Notes: a model not told the origin generated them from the letters alone. DNA of 64,000 nucleotides from Rhipicephalus microplus (GCF_043290135.1 NW_027464588.1:8378001-8442000); one strand, 5' to 3'; shown: positions 21,960 to 33,180, numbered from the stretch's first letter. Numbers and translations are program-made.

Positions 21960-22466
21960 GATACCGGTAGCTCCACTGTTATCGTGCGGAGAAATTTGGT
22001 ACGGGAAAGTGAGTTGACAGGCAAAACAAAACCGGTTTGCCTAATTGACAGTACGGTTAGGATGCTTCCCGAAGCAGAGATTGAGGTTGAAACCCCATAC
22101 TTCAGCGGGAAGGTTACCGCTCTATGCATGACGACCCCCCTGTACGCCCTCGTCATCGGAAACATCGACGGGGCGCGAGGGCCGAATGATCCAGAATGTT
22201 TGGGGAAAGACCCGAAGATGGAGCTTCCGCTGACAAAGGGACAGTCAGATTCAGCGGAGAACAATCCTGTGAAGGATTTCGCTCGAGCGCAAGGTGAAGC
22301 CTGGGCGCAAGAGACAGCGAATGAAAACATGATCGTATTGAATGAGTTTACGTGCTGGGCAGCTGGACTCACGTCGGCTCGACTTCAACTGACCAACAAT
22401 GTAAAGATGACAGAGTCGGCCAGCCAGGCACAATATCGTGACATGAACAAGCGGGTGAATGACTAA
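21960..22466 (+). pseudogene. Retropepsin-like domain, + copy; no polymerase follows
   Basis: DTGSSTVIVRRNLV at 21960 is the aspartic-protease active-site signature. A strand LIDSTVRMLPEAEIEVETPY and the second conserved stretch LYALVIGNID follow. The ORF continues with a unique acidic region and stops at 22466 after DMNKRVND. A basic, Lys/Arg-rich remnant then runs to about 22648. The sequence passes to a polypurine tract and LTR with no RT, RNase H or integrase. The frame entering DTGS has an in-frame TGA at 21954, again shared with the inverted copy. Protease would cleave Gag. Confidence 0.75.
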
Positions 22467-23013
22467 ACAGGATCGGTTGAGCGTCATGACACGTTAAGAT
22501 TGTCGGAAGTGACAACGATGGCTGAGATGCCGCCTCAGATACCGTCGTTGGAAGGGGCTCGCCGGAACAAAACAAGGAAAAACAATAAGAAGAGATCGAG
22601 AGAGCACCGCAAGAAAGGGCGCAAGCGCTGCTCGAAATGCACAGGATAGGTGTCAAAGTCGATTCGGAATGTGTTTGACAGGGCTATATGTTAAGTTAAT
22701 GTGGTTGTTATCCTGTGTCACACTTAAATGTCGAGTGAGTCAAAATGTTTGTTACGGTGATGTGATTGTACAATTGTTGTAATGAGATAACTTTGTACAT
22801 TTGTATTGTCTGGAATCTGTGATGGAGTGTTGAACTCATGCACCTGTGGTTATATTTCATGTGTTGTGAGATTGAATTACAATGTACAATTGTATTGAGT
22901 GATCTATTGTGAATGTGACGTGTCTTGAGCGACGGACTATGTTACAGCCTCTGAGAGTGTGGGGACTGTTCGCGCTCGTTTGTGTGGTTTTGATTATTAT
23001 GAGATAATATTCT

Positions 23014-23028
23014 TAAAGTGGGGGGCAG
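23014..23028 (+). promoter_or_regulatory. Polypurine tract before the 3' LTR
   Basis: TTAAAGTGGGGGGCAG ends directly at the LTR start TGTCAC (23029). The inverted copy has the complement, CCTCCCCCTACTTT, at 25088-25101. This is the expected plus-strand primer. Confidence 0.8.
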
Positions 23029-23885
23029 TGTCACAAAACGAGCGCTCAAAAATGGGCGCGCCGCCAAATTTTTGCGACAAAGCGCCGAGAGGTCAACGAT
23101 AAAAAAAAGAAAACAAGCATCCAAAGACTCCCCGGGCGCACGTCCCTCTCTCCTCTCGGAAGCGTAGGTTCGCCGACGAACCTCCTCACCCCACATCGGC
23201 GGCTGAGCAAGCCCTGGAAATTTTTAGATGAAAAGAGGCGTGGGGATGCCGGGTTGCGTCATCCATAGAGACGGCCTTCCGACCGTCTCGCCGTGTCCAC
23301 AGCCTTCACTGCGCATCGCGCCGACGAAATGATGAGAACTTTCTGGAATCTCGCGCGGAAGGTATTTAACCGAGCAGCGGAGATGGGAGATCAGGAAAAG
23401 AAGGAAGTTAACGCCAGAGTGCGTAGGCTATTCTGCCGTGTAGTCGGCGAAGGTTTTGTCCTTTGTTACAAAACAGGAGAAGAAGGAAGTTAACGCCACA
23501 GTGCGTAATGTATACCGCCGCGTCTGTCGGTGAAGGTTTTGTCCTTAGTGACAAAGCAGGAGAAGAAGAAAGTATGCGCCAGAGTGCGTAGGGTGTTCCG
23601 CATTGTGGGCAAAGTTTTTTGTCTTCCATGACAAAGGAGGAGAAGAAGAGGAATTCCACCTGAGGGGTGACGACTCGAGCTAGAGGCGAGAGTGCGTGTC
23701 TACCGCTATCGAGCGAAGACGCATGGCAACAGCTGCGAGTGCGAAGCCGACGTGTTTCCGGCGAAGAATTTTGAAGCTTGGAGAGCTGCCAATTGAAAAC
23801 GCGAGGTTTCCTGGAAGAGAAACTTCAGGGGCAGCGGAGCGACAACAACGCAGGAATTTGAGTGAGTGATTCGCGGAAGAGTATC
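23029..23885 (+). repeat. 3' LTR of the + copy, truncated
   Basis: It matches the first ~857 bases of the 5' LTR, up to CGCGGAAGAGTATC. It then changes abruptly to the reverse complement of an LTR end (TGTCACCGGTCCCG), so the last ~430 bases are missing. Confidence 0.85.
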
Positions 23886-25087
23886 TGTCACCGGTCCCGT
23901 TAATTCGGGAGGCGATCGCTGGGCTAATTCCAAGGGCCGAAGTATCGGCCCCCCGAACCGCACCACAAAAGCGTGGACAATTGAGAAGTGGTCTTTTTTG
24001 GCGCACCACTGGACGCCGGCTGTGGCCCAAAGAACAAGTCAGAGCCGAGAGTTGATAAACAAAACAAAATTACATTCTCAATAATGGCAGATAAAAACAA
24101 TACACAAGTATGCACACTCCACAAAAGTTGCATACATGTCAGCAATCAAACAACGTACTACACAGTAGAATCAGCCACACTCGAAACAACGGACACAGGC
24201 AACAATACGCACTACAATGCAGTCGCATTCATCGAACAAGCAAGACGCTTAAAGACTAAAGAGTTAGAAAACTTATTCAGTCCAAAGTTCTTGGAGCAAA
24301 AGTCTGGATGATACTCTTCCGAGAATCACTCACTCAAAGTTCAGCGTTGTTGTCACTCCGCTGCCCCTAAGTTTCTCTTCCAGGAAACCTAGCGTCTTCA
24401 CTTGGCCACTCTCCAAGCTTCAAACTTCTTCGCCGGAGACACGTCGGCTTCACATACGTAGCTGTTGCTACGCGTCTTCGCTCGATAGCGGTAGACACAC
24501 ACTGTTGCCTGTAGCTCGTGCCATCACCCCTCCGGTGGATATTCTCTTCTTCTCCTCCTTCGTCACGGAAGACAAAAGGCTTCGCCCACTAGGCGGAACA
24601 TCCTACGCTCTCTAGCACATACTTTCTTCTTCTCCTGCTTTGTCACTAAGGACAAAACCTTCACTGACAGACGTGGCGGGATACCCTACGCACTCTGGCG
24701 TTAACTTCCTTCTTCTCCTGATCTCCCATCTCAGCTGCTCGACTAAATACCTTCCGCGCGAGATTCCAGAAAGTTCTCATCATTTCGTCGGCGCGATACG
24801 CAGTGAAGGCTGGAGGAAAGGGCGAGACAATAAGGGGGCCGTCCACGACGGATGACTCAACCCGACATCACCATGCCTCTTTCCATCGAGAAAATTCCAG
24901 GGCTTGCTCGGCCGCCGACGCGAGGAGGTTTCGTCGGCGAACCTACGCTTCCAAGGGAGAGAGTCGCGCGCCCGGAAAGTCTTTGGATGTTTGTTTTCTT
25001 TTTTTATCGTTGACCTCGTTGCGTCACTCCGGCGTTTGGTCGCGAGAATTTGGTGGCGCGCGCTTTTTGAGCGCTCGTTTTGTGACA
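23886..25087 (-). repeat. Full LTR of the inverted copy (its 3' LTR)
   Basis: Read on the - strand it starts TGTCACAAAACGAGCGC at 25087 and ends CGGGACCGGTGACA at 23886, so both termini are present. It abuts the truncated + LTR head to head. Confidence 0.88.
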
Positions 25088-25229
25088 CCTCCCCCTACTT
25101 TAAGAATATTATCTCATAACATTCAAAACCACACAAACGAGCGCGAACAGTCCCCACACTCTCAGAGACTGTAACATAGTCCGTCGCTCATGACACGTCA
25201 CATTCACAATCGATCACTCAATACAATTG

Positions 25230-25496
25230 TACGTTGTAATTCAAGCCCCACCGCGGTGGTCTAGTGGCTAAGGTACTCGGCTGCTGACCCGCAGGTCGCA
25301 GGTTCAAATCCCGGCTGCGGCGGATGCATTTCCGATGGAGGCGGAAATGTTGTAGGCCGGTGTACTCAGATTTGGGTCACGTTAAAGAACCCCAGGTGGT
25401 CAAAGTTTTTGGAGCCCTCCACTTCGGCGTCTCTCATAATCATATGGTGGTTTTGGTACGTTAAACCCCACAAATCTAATCTACATTGTAATTCAA
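25230..25496 (+). mobile_element. Tick SINE inserted in the inverted LTR element, with target duplication
   Basis: The best-preserved SINE here (25245-25481). It has the head GCCCCACCGCGGTGGTCTAG, an A-box region GGTCTAGTGGCTAAGG, B box GGTTCAAATCC, a body with GATGGAGGCGG and CCCCAGGTGGTC, and an end with GTTAAACCCCACAAATC. The flanks TACGTTGTAATTCAA (25230-25244) and TACATTGTAATTCAA (25482-25496) are a 15-base target duplication with one mismatch. The + copy of the host element retains the empty site near 22874-22888. Confidence 0.92.
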
Positions 25497-25901
25497 TCTC
25501 ACAACACATGAAATATAACCACAGGTGCATGAGTACAACACTCCATCACAGATTCCATACAATACAAATGTACAAAGTTATCTCATTACAGCAATTGTAC
25601 AATCACATCACCGTAACAAACATTTTGACTCACTTGACATACATGTGTGACACAGGATAACAACCACATTAACTTAACATATAGCCCTGTCAAACACATT
25701 CGGAATTGTCTTTGACACCTATCCTGTGCATTTCGAGCGGCGCTTGCGTCATTTCTTGCGGTGCTCTCTCGATCTCTTCCTATTGTTTTTCCTTGTTTTG
25801 TTCCGGCGAGCCCCTTCCAACGACGGTATCTGAGGTGGCGTCTCAGCCATCGTTGTCACTTCCGACAATCTTAACGTGACATGACGCTCAACCGATCCTG
25901 T

Positions 25902-26408
25902 TTAGTCATTCACCCGCTTGTTCATGTCACGATATTGTGCCTGGCTGGCCGACTCCGTCATCTCTACATTGTTGGTCAGTTGAAGTCGAGCCGACGTGAG
26001 TCCAGCTGCCCAGCACGTAAACTCATTCAATACGATCATGTTCTCATTCGCTGTCTCTTGCGCCCAGGCTTCACCTTGCGCTCGAGCGAAATCCTTCACA
26101 GGATTGTTCTCCGCTGAATCTGACTGTCCCTTTGTCAGCGGAAGCTCCATCTTCGGGTCTTTCCCCAAACATTCTGGATCACTCGGCCCTCGCGCCCCGT
26201 CGATGTTTCCGATGACGAGGTCGTACAGGGGGGTCGTCATGCATAGAGCGGTAACCTTCCCGCTGAAGTACGGGGTTTTAACCTCAATCTCTGCTTCGGC
26301 AAGCATCAGAACCGTACTGTCAATTAGGCAAACCGGTTTCGTTTTGCCTGTCAACTTACTTTCCCGTACCAAATTTCACCGCACGATAACAGTGGAGCTA
26401 CCGGTATC
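25902..26408 (-). pseudogene. Retropepsin-like domain, inverted copy
   Basis: DTGSS is encoded at 26408-26397 on the - strand, but TGA replaces the AGA codon a few residues later, near 26380. The ORF then runs from about 26372 to 25902 with the same acidic region and the same DMNKRVND end as the + copy. The upstream TGA before DTGS is also the same. No polymerase follows before the polypurine tract. Confidence 0.75.
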
Positions 26409-26589
26409 TTTTCACACCGTAACCTTTTTGCCCGCAACTTTTCCAGGCAGCGTTGGCCGTCCCTTCGTAACACCGGTTGGCAGGCTGTTTTGTTATTACA
26501 GCACCCACAATAGGAAGTTTCTCCCCATTTTCAACTCTACGAACCCGTCGGTGACGGCATTATCATCGAATTTCGGTGCTGCTAGCACA

Positions 26590-27911
26590 CAGGATACCTG
26601 GTGTGTTCGACTCGCTCCGTTACGACATGCGTCTGCTTTGTGCCCAGTCTGACCACACTTGAAGCATTTTACTACTGTAGGGCTCGTAAAGTTAGTACGA
26701 CACTTGTTTGCGCGATGACCCGCTCGATTACACAGAAAACATCGCGGAACACTCTCCGATGCCCGCTTCTTTTGTTCGGGTGCCGAATTTTTTTAATCTT
26801 CGGGACACTCCTTCTTGACCTTGGCGAAATTATTTCCACCTTGCGCTTCCGAGAATTGATCAGCCAATTCAAGCATGCCTTCAAGTGACTCAGCCTTCCT
26901 CTCTTTCAAGTACAGCGACAGGCTTGGGTGGCAACTAGTAAGAAATTGCTCTCTAATTAGAAGCTTTCTAAGCTCATCGTACTCCTGCACTGTCCCTGAA
27001 AGTTCAATCCATCTGTCGAAATAATGGCAAAGTCGGGCGGCATACTGCGTAGCCGTCTCACCATCAGCTGGCTTTCCTGTCCGAAATCTGTCCCGGAATC
27101 ATTCCACAGTAAATCTAAATTGCTTCAGCAAAGCAGCTTTAACCTTTGCATAGTTAGCTGCATCGGTCGGCGTCAGCCTACCGTACACACTGAGCGCTTC
27201 ACCACTCAAGCAAGTACTCAAAGCAGTTGCCCATTGATGTTCCGGCCAATTCTGGCTCTTCGCAATCGTCTCAAATCGGTGAAAGTACGCGTCAAGGTCG
27301 TCCTTCCTTTCATCAAACGCTACGAGCAGCTTGCTTGTGTTCAAGAGGAAGCCGTGGTCCTCCCGTTCGCTGCGTTCAACTCTAGCTTGGTCCGGAGTTT
27401 CACTTCGCTGTTGCAAACGGAGCCGCTCGAGTTCCATCTCGTGCTGCCGCTGCCGTTCCCTTTCAGCCATCTCCGCTTCTCTCTCTTCTTTCAGCTGTCG
27501 CTCCTTTGCTTCTCTTTCTTCTCTCGTCCTTTCAGCTTCCAACTTTTCTCTCTCTAGCTCCAACTTCAATTGCTGCTCTCTTTCTTCTTTCGTTCTCTCA
27601 GCTGCCAACCTCTCTCTCTCCAACTCAGTTGCTTTTTCTTCCTTGGCCCTCTCAGCTGCCAACCACTCTCGTTCCAACTCAGCTGCTTTTTCTTCCTTGG
27701 CCCTTTCAGCTGCCAACCTTCCTCTCTCCAACTCAACTTCTTTTTCCGCTTTGGCTCTTTCGACCGCCAGCCTTTCTTTTTCCAGCTCAGCTGCCTTTTC
27801 TTCTTTGGCCCTCTCTTTTACTTCTTTTTCCTTCTGGGTGACCCACTTCCGTAGTTTGGCGCCAGAAAGACCCATCTTCTCACCAAGAGCTACTGACTTT
27901 TCGAGATCCAT
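26590..27911 (-). pseudogene. Gag with coiled coil and zinc knuckles, inverted copy
   Basis: The ATG at 27911 starts MDLEKSVALGEKMGL. The coiled coil here lacks the frameshift of the + copy and runs through ERAKEEK-type units to the capsid-like region, reaching TVE before a TGA at about 27101. The frame resumes with EYDELRKLLIREQF and ends at the same ECPED-TAA as the + copy (about 26793). Knuckles CFLCNRAGHRANKC and CFKCGQTGHKADAC follow near 26735-26610. Comparing the copies separates private lesions (frameshift in +, TGA here) from shared ones (TAA before the knuckles). Confidence 0.8.
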
Positions 27912-28114
27912 TGTGTCTCGCAAATAAAACCTTGCCACGTGAAAAAAAATCTGCCTAAATCAGTATATCGGAACACTCTCTTGCACTCGTTAACGAGAAC
28001 ACTGAGCAACACACAAAATCGTTCCGATAGCACTATCAACAACTCGAGGCTCTTTCTCACTACTTTGGACACACTGTGCACCAAAAGGTCCTTGTCGCGG
28101 ACGCCAGGTATAAT

Positions 28115-28356
28115 TGTCACAGGTCCCGTTAATTCGGGAGGCGATCGCCGGGCTGATTCCAAGGGCCGAAATATCGGCCCCCCGAACCGCACCACGAAAG
28201 CGTGGACACTTTGGAAGTGGTCCTTTTTGGCACGCCAGCGGACGCCGGCTGTGGCCCCAAGAACAAGTCAGAGCCGAGAGTTGATAAACAAAACAAAATT
28301 ATATTCTCAATAACGGCAGATCAAAACAATACACAAGTATGCACACTCCACAATAG
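28115..28356 (-). repeat. 5' LTR of the inverted copy, truncated
   Basis: Only the last ~240 bases of the LTR remain (complement of the GGGACCTGTGACA end back to the GAGTGTGCATAC region). The junction with the next + LTR is around 28352-28360, where GCAT is shared by both parents. Confidence 0.8.
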
Positions 28357-29351
28357 TGCATGGTGATGCCGGGTTGAGTCATCCGTCGCGGACGGCTCCA
28401 TATTGTCTCGCCCTTTCCTCCAGCCTTCGCTGCGTATCGCGCCGACGAAATGATGAGAACTTTCTGGAATCTCGCGCGGAAGGTATTTAATCGAGCAGCC
28501 GAGATGGGAGATCAGGAGAAGAAGGAAGTTAACGCCAGAGTGCGTAGGGTATCCCGCCGCGTCTGTCGGTGAAGGTTTTGTCCTTAGTGACAAATCAGCA
28601 GAAGAAGAAAGTATGCGCCAGAGAGCGTAGGGTGTTCCGCCTAGTGGGCGAAGCCTTTTGTCTTCCGTGACGCAGGAGGAGAAGAAGAGGATATCCACCA
28701 GAGGGGTGAAGGCACGAGCTACAGGCAAGAGTGTGCGTCTACTGCTATCGAGCGAAGACGCGTAGCAACAGCTGCGTATGTGAAGCCGACGTGTCTCCGG
28801 CGAAGAAGTTTGAAGCTTGGAGAGCGGCCAAGTGAAGACGCTAGGTTTCCTTGAAGAAAAACTTTGGGGGCAGCGGAGTGACAACAACGCTGAACTTTGA
28901 GTGAGTGATTCTCGGAAGAGTATAATCCACACTTTTGCTCCAAGAACTTTGGACTGAATAAGTCTTGTAACTCTTTAGTCTTTAAGTGTCTTGGTTGTTC
29001 GATGCATGCGACTGCATCGTAGTGCGTATTGTTGCCTGTGTTCGTTGTTTCGAGTATGGCTGATTGTACTATGTAGTACATCGTTTGATTGGTGACATAT
29101 TGTATTCAACTGTTTTCGAGTGTACATACTTGTGTATCGTTTTGATCTGCCATAACTGAGAATATATTTTTGTTTTGTTTATCAACTCTCGGCTCTGACT
29201 TGTTCTTTGGGCCACAGCCGGCGTCCGCTGGCGCGCCAAATAGAACCACTTCTAAATTGTCTACGCTTTCGTGGTGCGGTTCGGGGGGCCGATACTTCGG
29301 TCCTTAGAATTAGCCCAGCGATGGCCTCCCGAATGAACGGGACCAGTGATT
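28357..29351 (+). repeat. Rightmost + LTR, missing its first ~200 bases
   Basis: It begins at GCATGGTGATGCCGGGTT and continues through the purine-rich tandem repeats to GGGACCAGTGATT. The final two bases differ from the CA end of the 5' LTR. It borders ACTGG and the satellite. Confidence 0.85.
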
Positions 29352-29998
29352 ACTGGTGCAAACAAGATAATCATGAGATGCGTGTCATGTGAGAACATGA
29401 CTACAAGCCACGCCATAATGCGCTGGCGGTCGTTTCGCTAGCTTCACTTATACAGAATTTAATATTAGGGGACGTGAATGAATGACAAAGGTATGAGACT
29501 GGTATAAACATGATAAACATGAGATGCTTGTCATGTAACAACATGACTAAGTGCTATGCTTATGATGCACTCATGGCCGTTTCGCTAGCTTCACATATGC
29601 CAAATTTCGTATTATGTTACGCGCACGAGCAACATAGGTAAATGACACAATCAAACATGATAATCACGACATGCGTGTCATGTGTAACATTATGACTGCA
29701 TGCCACACTCATGATGTGCTCGCGGTCGTTTCGCTAGCTTCACAAATGCCAAATTTGGTGTTACATGACGTCAATAGATGACGAAGGTATATGACTGGTG
29801 CAAACTTGATAACTATGAGACACGTGCCATGTAGTAACATGACAACATACCACGCTTATTGCGTGCCCGCGGCCGTTCGCTATCTCCACATACACTAACT
29901 TTAGCATCACCTGACGTGAATAGATGACGAAGGTAAACGACACATCCAAACATGATAGTCATGACACGGATGTCGTGTACGGCAAAATTTACCTCCAC
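29352..29998 (+). repeat. ~147-bp satellite, right part of the interrupted array
   Basis: The marker GATAAYCATGAGAYG-like box starts at 29366, 29513, 29659, 29808 and 29954, so unit lengths are 147, 146, 149 and 146. Each unit also has GTCATGTAACAACATGACTA, a GGTCGTTTCGCTAGC-like box and GACGTGAATRGATGACRAAGGTA. Units are clearly diverged, so the array is old. Confidence 0.85.
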
Positions 29999-30589
29999 CT
30001 CTTAACGGTGTGCTGATTTAAAAGTGGCGTTTCAACATTCCTCATTAGTGCTTCGCATATAAACGATTCCAACTCTACGTGGGATCTGCCAATTTTTTAT
30101 AGAGTAGCCACCAAACCTTTCGTTGTGGTAGTCAGTATGTGCTAAGCTCTCGAGTAAACGTGATTATTTGTGTCCTGAGCGTGATCTTAACAAAATGATC
30201 GGCAACAATCACGAGGATTCTCAACCACTAAAGCGTGGTCTGCGTCGAACTTTGTCGAACCTTTTCTGGTGAGAGCCGAACCATCATCCTGTCTACGCCT
30301 ACTGCCGGACAAATGTCTTTCCCATATTTCGCAAAAGGAAGCAGTCGTGTGCTTCATACTGCCAGGATATACCCCTAAACTTATTTTATTAGCGCCCCTG
30401 ACTTTGTTTCCCGGTAGCACTTCTGCTTCTTTTCAGCTCCAGTCGTTACCCATACTGACACGTAACCTGGTCAGCACGTTGTCGGGTTTGGTCTCGAGGT
30501 CGTAAGATGTGACGTGGTCGTGACCCAGATGAAGGTGGCAGTCGGCGTGTTCATAGACAACTGCATTAGGCCGAAATTGTGGCTGGGAA
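29999..30589. other. No recognisable gene
   Basis: Short ORFs only (78 codons at most). No motif recognised. Confidence 0.45.
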
Positions 30590-30782
30590 ATGGCCAGTCG
30601 CGATATTGAATCCCGGCTGCGGCAGCTGAATTTTAGTTGGGCCCAAAATGCTGGAGGCCTATATGCTCAGACTTGGGTGTGCGTTAAAGAACCCCAAGTG
30701 CTAAATATTTCCGTAACCCTCCACTATGGCATCTTTCATTATATAGTGGTTTTTAAATGATAAAGCTGACATATCTATCAAA
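30590..30782 (+). mobile_element. Tick SINE, diverged
   Basis: TTGAATCCCGGCTGCGGCAGCTG, ATGCTGGAGGCCTATATGCTCAGA, GCGTTAAAGAACCCCAAGTGC and a CATATCTATCAAA end follow the SINE order. The tRNA-like head is mostly lost. Confidence 0.75.
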
Positions 30783-31590
30783 TATTATTCTGTAGCATGC
30801 ATACTATATAGTGAAACACTTCCAAGGGGGACATGCTGCTGGCATAGTTTAGGCGTACCTAAACACATCGTAGCGTCAAAGGTCATATCGCAAAGAACGT
30901 TAAGCACGCCATGCTTTGACAGAGCTCTGTTGCGTGGATGATTTTAGCTTTGTGTCCTCAAAGGTTTACTAGTGGATAACGAAAATTCGCTTGCAGGCTA
31001 CTCTAATGATTTATAAATCTTTTTTTGCAAAAACTATCTTACAAATGGAAATAAACAGAAGGGAATTTATGTGCAGCTTTGCAAACGGACGTTTCTTGGA
31101 AGTTTCCTGACTCATTGAAGAAGCATTATACTTCGCTGAAAGACATTAGTGCTTCTAATACCCATATGGTAACCAACGAAAGCAACGTTTGAAAACCGCC
31201 AGTACGCATCTCAAGCTGTGATGTACAACTTAGAATTCACTCAATTACATATCTGCAGACCTTAGATGAAACATGGTCACGGAACAAGTCTGATGATCTG
31301 ATGTTTGGAATCCGCGTAGGTTCTTTCTTCACTAAGCTCCACTATAAGTCGTTGACAATCGATCGCTGTCTTTCATTTCATTCAATGCCTGACTACACGA
31401 ACTTCCACCAAACTCGTGACTACATTTATGCAGGCCAATAAGAATTAATGCTGTTCATTTCTGAAAACGGAAAGGGTACAGGGCACCAGGTCTCTCGTGA
31501 AGCCCCATGACGTCTGTTTACTTCGTTGTGTTTATGGCTCGCAGGAAAATTCTGAACATTTTTAAAAGACTACGCCAAGAAGTGCCTCAC
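30783..31590. other. No recognisable gene
   Basis: AT-rich. It may be decayed upstream sequence of the neighbouring LTR-element pol, but I see no motif. Confidence 0.4.
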
Positions 31591-31599
31591 AACGCTAAC

Positions 31600-33180
31600 A
31601 CTATAAAGCGTTCGACTGCTGTGGGTTGATGACGGCGAACATGCTTATTTGGAGCTAGTTACCTTCGATTCGTCAGACCCTGCATGGGCCCTTCCGACAT
31701 CACTTTACCCTTTGTACTCTTCACCGATGCGTCACACTCTGGAACTGCAGCTGTTCTTTACCAAAAAGACCAGGGACCTGTGGCAAGATGACAAGTGATC
31801 GAATATTTTTTGTACATGTTTACTAAAGTCGAAGTTATTTACTGTTACCAGAAAAAGAAGCATTAGCAGTGATTAGGACATTAAGGTCTTTCAGGACATG
31901 TTTGGAAGGTCCATGTTTTAGACTGTTCACCGACAACAAAAACTTCACTTAGCTGCTTCATCTCACAGAGCCGAAGGAAAGAATTTTATAGCGAACGAGT
32001 GAGATTCAACAGTACACTCTTTAGGCACTTGCTCGTCCATGACGAAATCACCAAGATGCTGAGGCCTTGCCACTTAGTGGTGGTCTAGTGGCTACGGTAC
32101 CCGGCTGCTGAGCCGCAGGTCACGGGATCAAATCGCGGCTTTGGCGGCTGCATTTCCGACGGAGGCGAAAATGCTGTAGGCCCGTGTGCTTAGATTTAGG
32201 TGCACGTTGAAGAACCCCTGTTGGTAAAATTTCCGGAGCCTTCCACTAAGGTGTCTCTCATAATCATATGGTGGTTTTGAAGCGTTAAAACACATCTATC
32301 AAAACATGGTGATGTCTAGTCCAGACTGCATATACCCCAATAAACTAAAAGTAGAGAACGTAAACTTCATAAGGCTGAGGGAAGAAACCGGAAAATCAGT
32401 ATTTAGAAACGTGACAGTACACGTGCCTGAGAGCGAAGTTGGGGACACACTGATGCTATGCCATAAGTCCGAAATTTGGATGACATACAGAAAACTAACT
32501 GCGAACGTGAAGGCTGATGTCGCTAATTACGTCAAAATGTGCCACGAATGTTAAGTCTTCACAGCAAGTTTAAGGCATCGGGGAAATAAAATGGTAATGC
32601 CAAAATACTTTGATGTACGTATTGAGGCAGCCAACCTCGACTTTGTCAAAATCAGGAAAGGCGAGGCCGTACGGACAATGCAAATGTTTTTGCTTGCCGT
32701 CAATAAGTGCACACGTGAAGTTGCTGCTAAGGCAGGCGGTGAAAGTGCAAATTGAGGGATTTAACTCCTGAATCGAGATGTGTTCAGGGCGTTAAAGTAA
32801 AGCTTGTGTACAATAGACCAGCTTTCTGAAGTCGTAAGCTTCGACGATGGAAACAAGGAAGAGGCATCGAATTACATCAAACCATGTCACCTTGAAGCTG
32901 ATTCCCTCGCATACCGAGAGACTATAGACCAGAAGATGTTCCTCAATTTACACCGAAACCTCAATGGTGAGTGGAAATGCGCTCCGAAAGCGGCTGCATA
33001 ACATCAATTGCTCCAACATTTCGGGGATTGGATACTACCCGAGTTTTGCGGCTTTCGAAAAATCAAGTTGGTGGCCCACTGAGTTTAATTTAGTTGGCAA
33101 GTATATTCTCAAGGATATACCCATGGCAGACGAGAAGAAAGAACGGCATCGCCAAGTAATGAAATGAAACTTCGATAAGC
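31600..33180 (+). pseudogene. Ty3/Gypsy-like pol remnant (RNase H and integrase)
   Basis: Fragments in order: an RNase H start LPFVLFTDASHSGTAAVLYQKDQG near 31705-31780; a later strand RLFTDNKNFT near 31918; an integrase zinc-binding region with LCHKS and VKADVANYVKMCHEC near 32455-32552; and an integrase core stretch FDVRIEAANLDFVK, then MFLLAVNKCTREVAA, near 32610-32730. A SINE separates RNase H from the integrase. Stops and frameshifts occur throughout. The family is inferred from motif style; another LTR group is possible. Confidence 0.6.
32069..32304 (+). mobile_element. Tick SINE inserted in the pol remnant
   Basis: The head GTGGTGGTCTAGTGGCTACGG, B-box-like GGATCAAATCGC, body GCATTTCCGACGGAGGCG, GTAGGCCCGTGTGC, CATAATCATATGGTGGTTTTG and a CATCTATCAAAAC end. 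Full length but diverged. It lies between RNase H and integrase pieces, so it inserted after or during decay of that element. Confidence 0.85.

Larger units (their letters stand above)
16853..29351 (+). mobile_element. 12.5-kb nested and inverted LTR retrotransposon complex
   Basis: The order is: full + LTR (16853-18138); + internal region holding a LINE insertion and gag-protease; + partial LTR (23029-23885); full - LTR (23886-25087); - internal region with protease-gag and a SINE; - partial LTR (28115 to about 28356); and a + LTR lacking its first ~200 bases (to 29351). The outer ends sit in one satellite array with the 5-bp duplication ACTGG, so the outermost LTRs behave as one original insertion. 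The inverted copy and the extra LTR then arose by later insertion and rearrangement, or by template switching during reverse transcription. Confidence 0.85.

Noticed and set aside
21758..22372. 204-codon ORF antisense to the retropepsin
   Set aside because: Shadow of the protease frame; DTGSS lies on the + strand.
25996..26652. 218-codon + strand ORF
   Set aside because: Antisense shadow of the inverted-copy protease and knuckle region.
16853..29351. Endogenous retrovirus with envelope
   Set aside because: No envelope-like ORF is present; the elements stop after the protease and fit a non-autonomous LTR retrotransposon.
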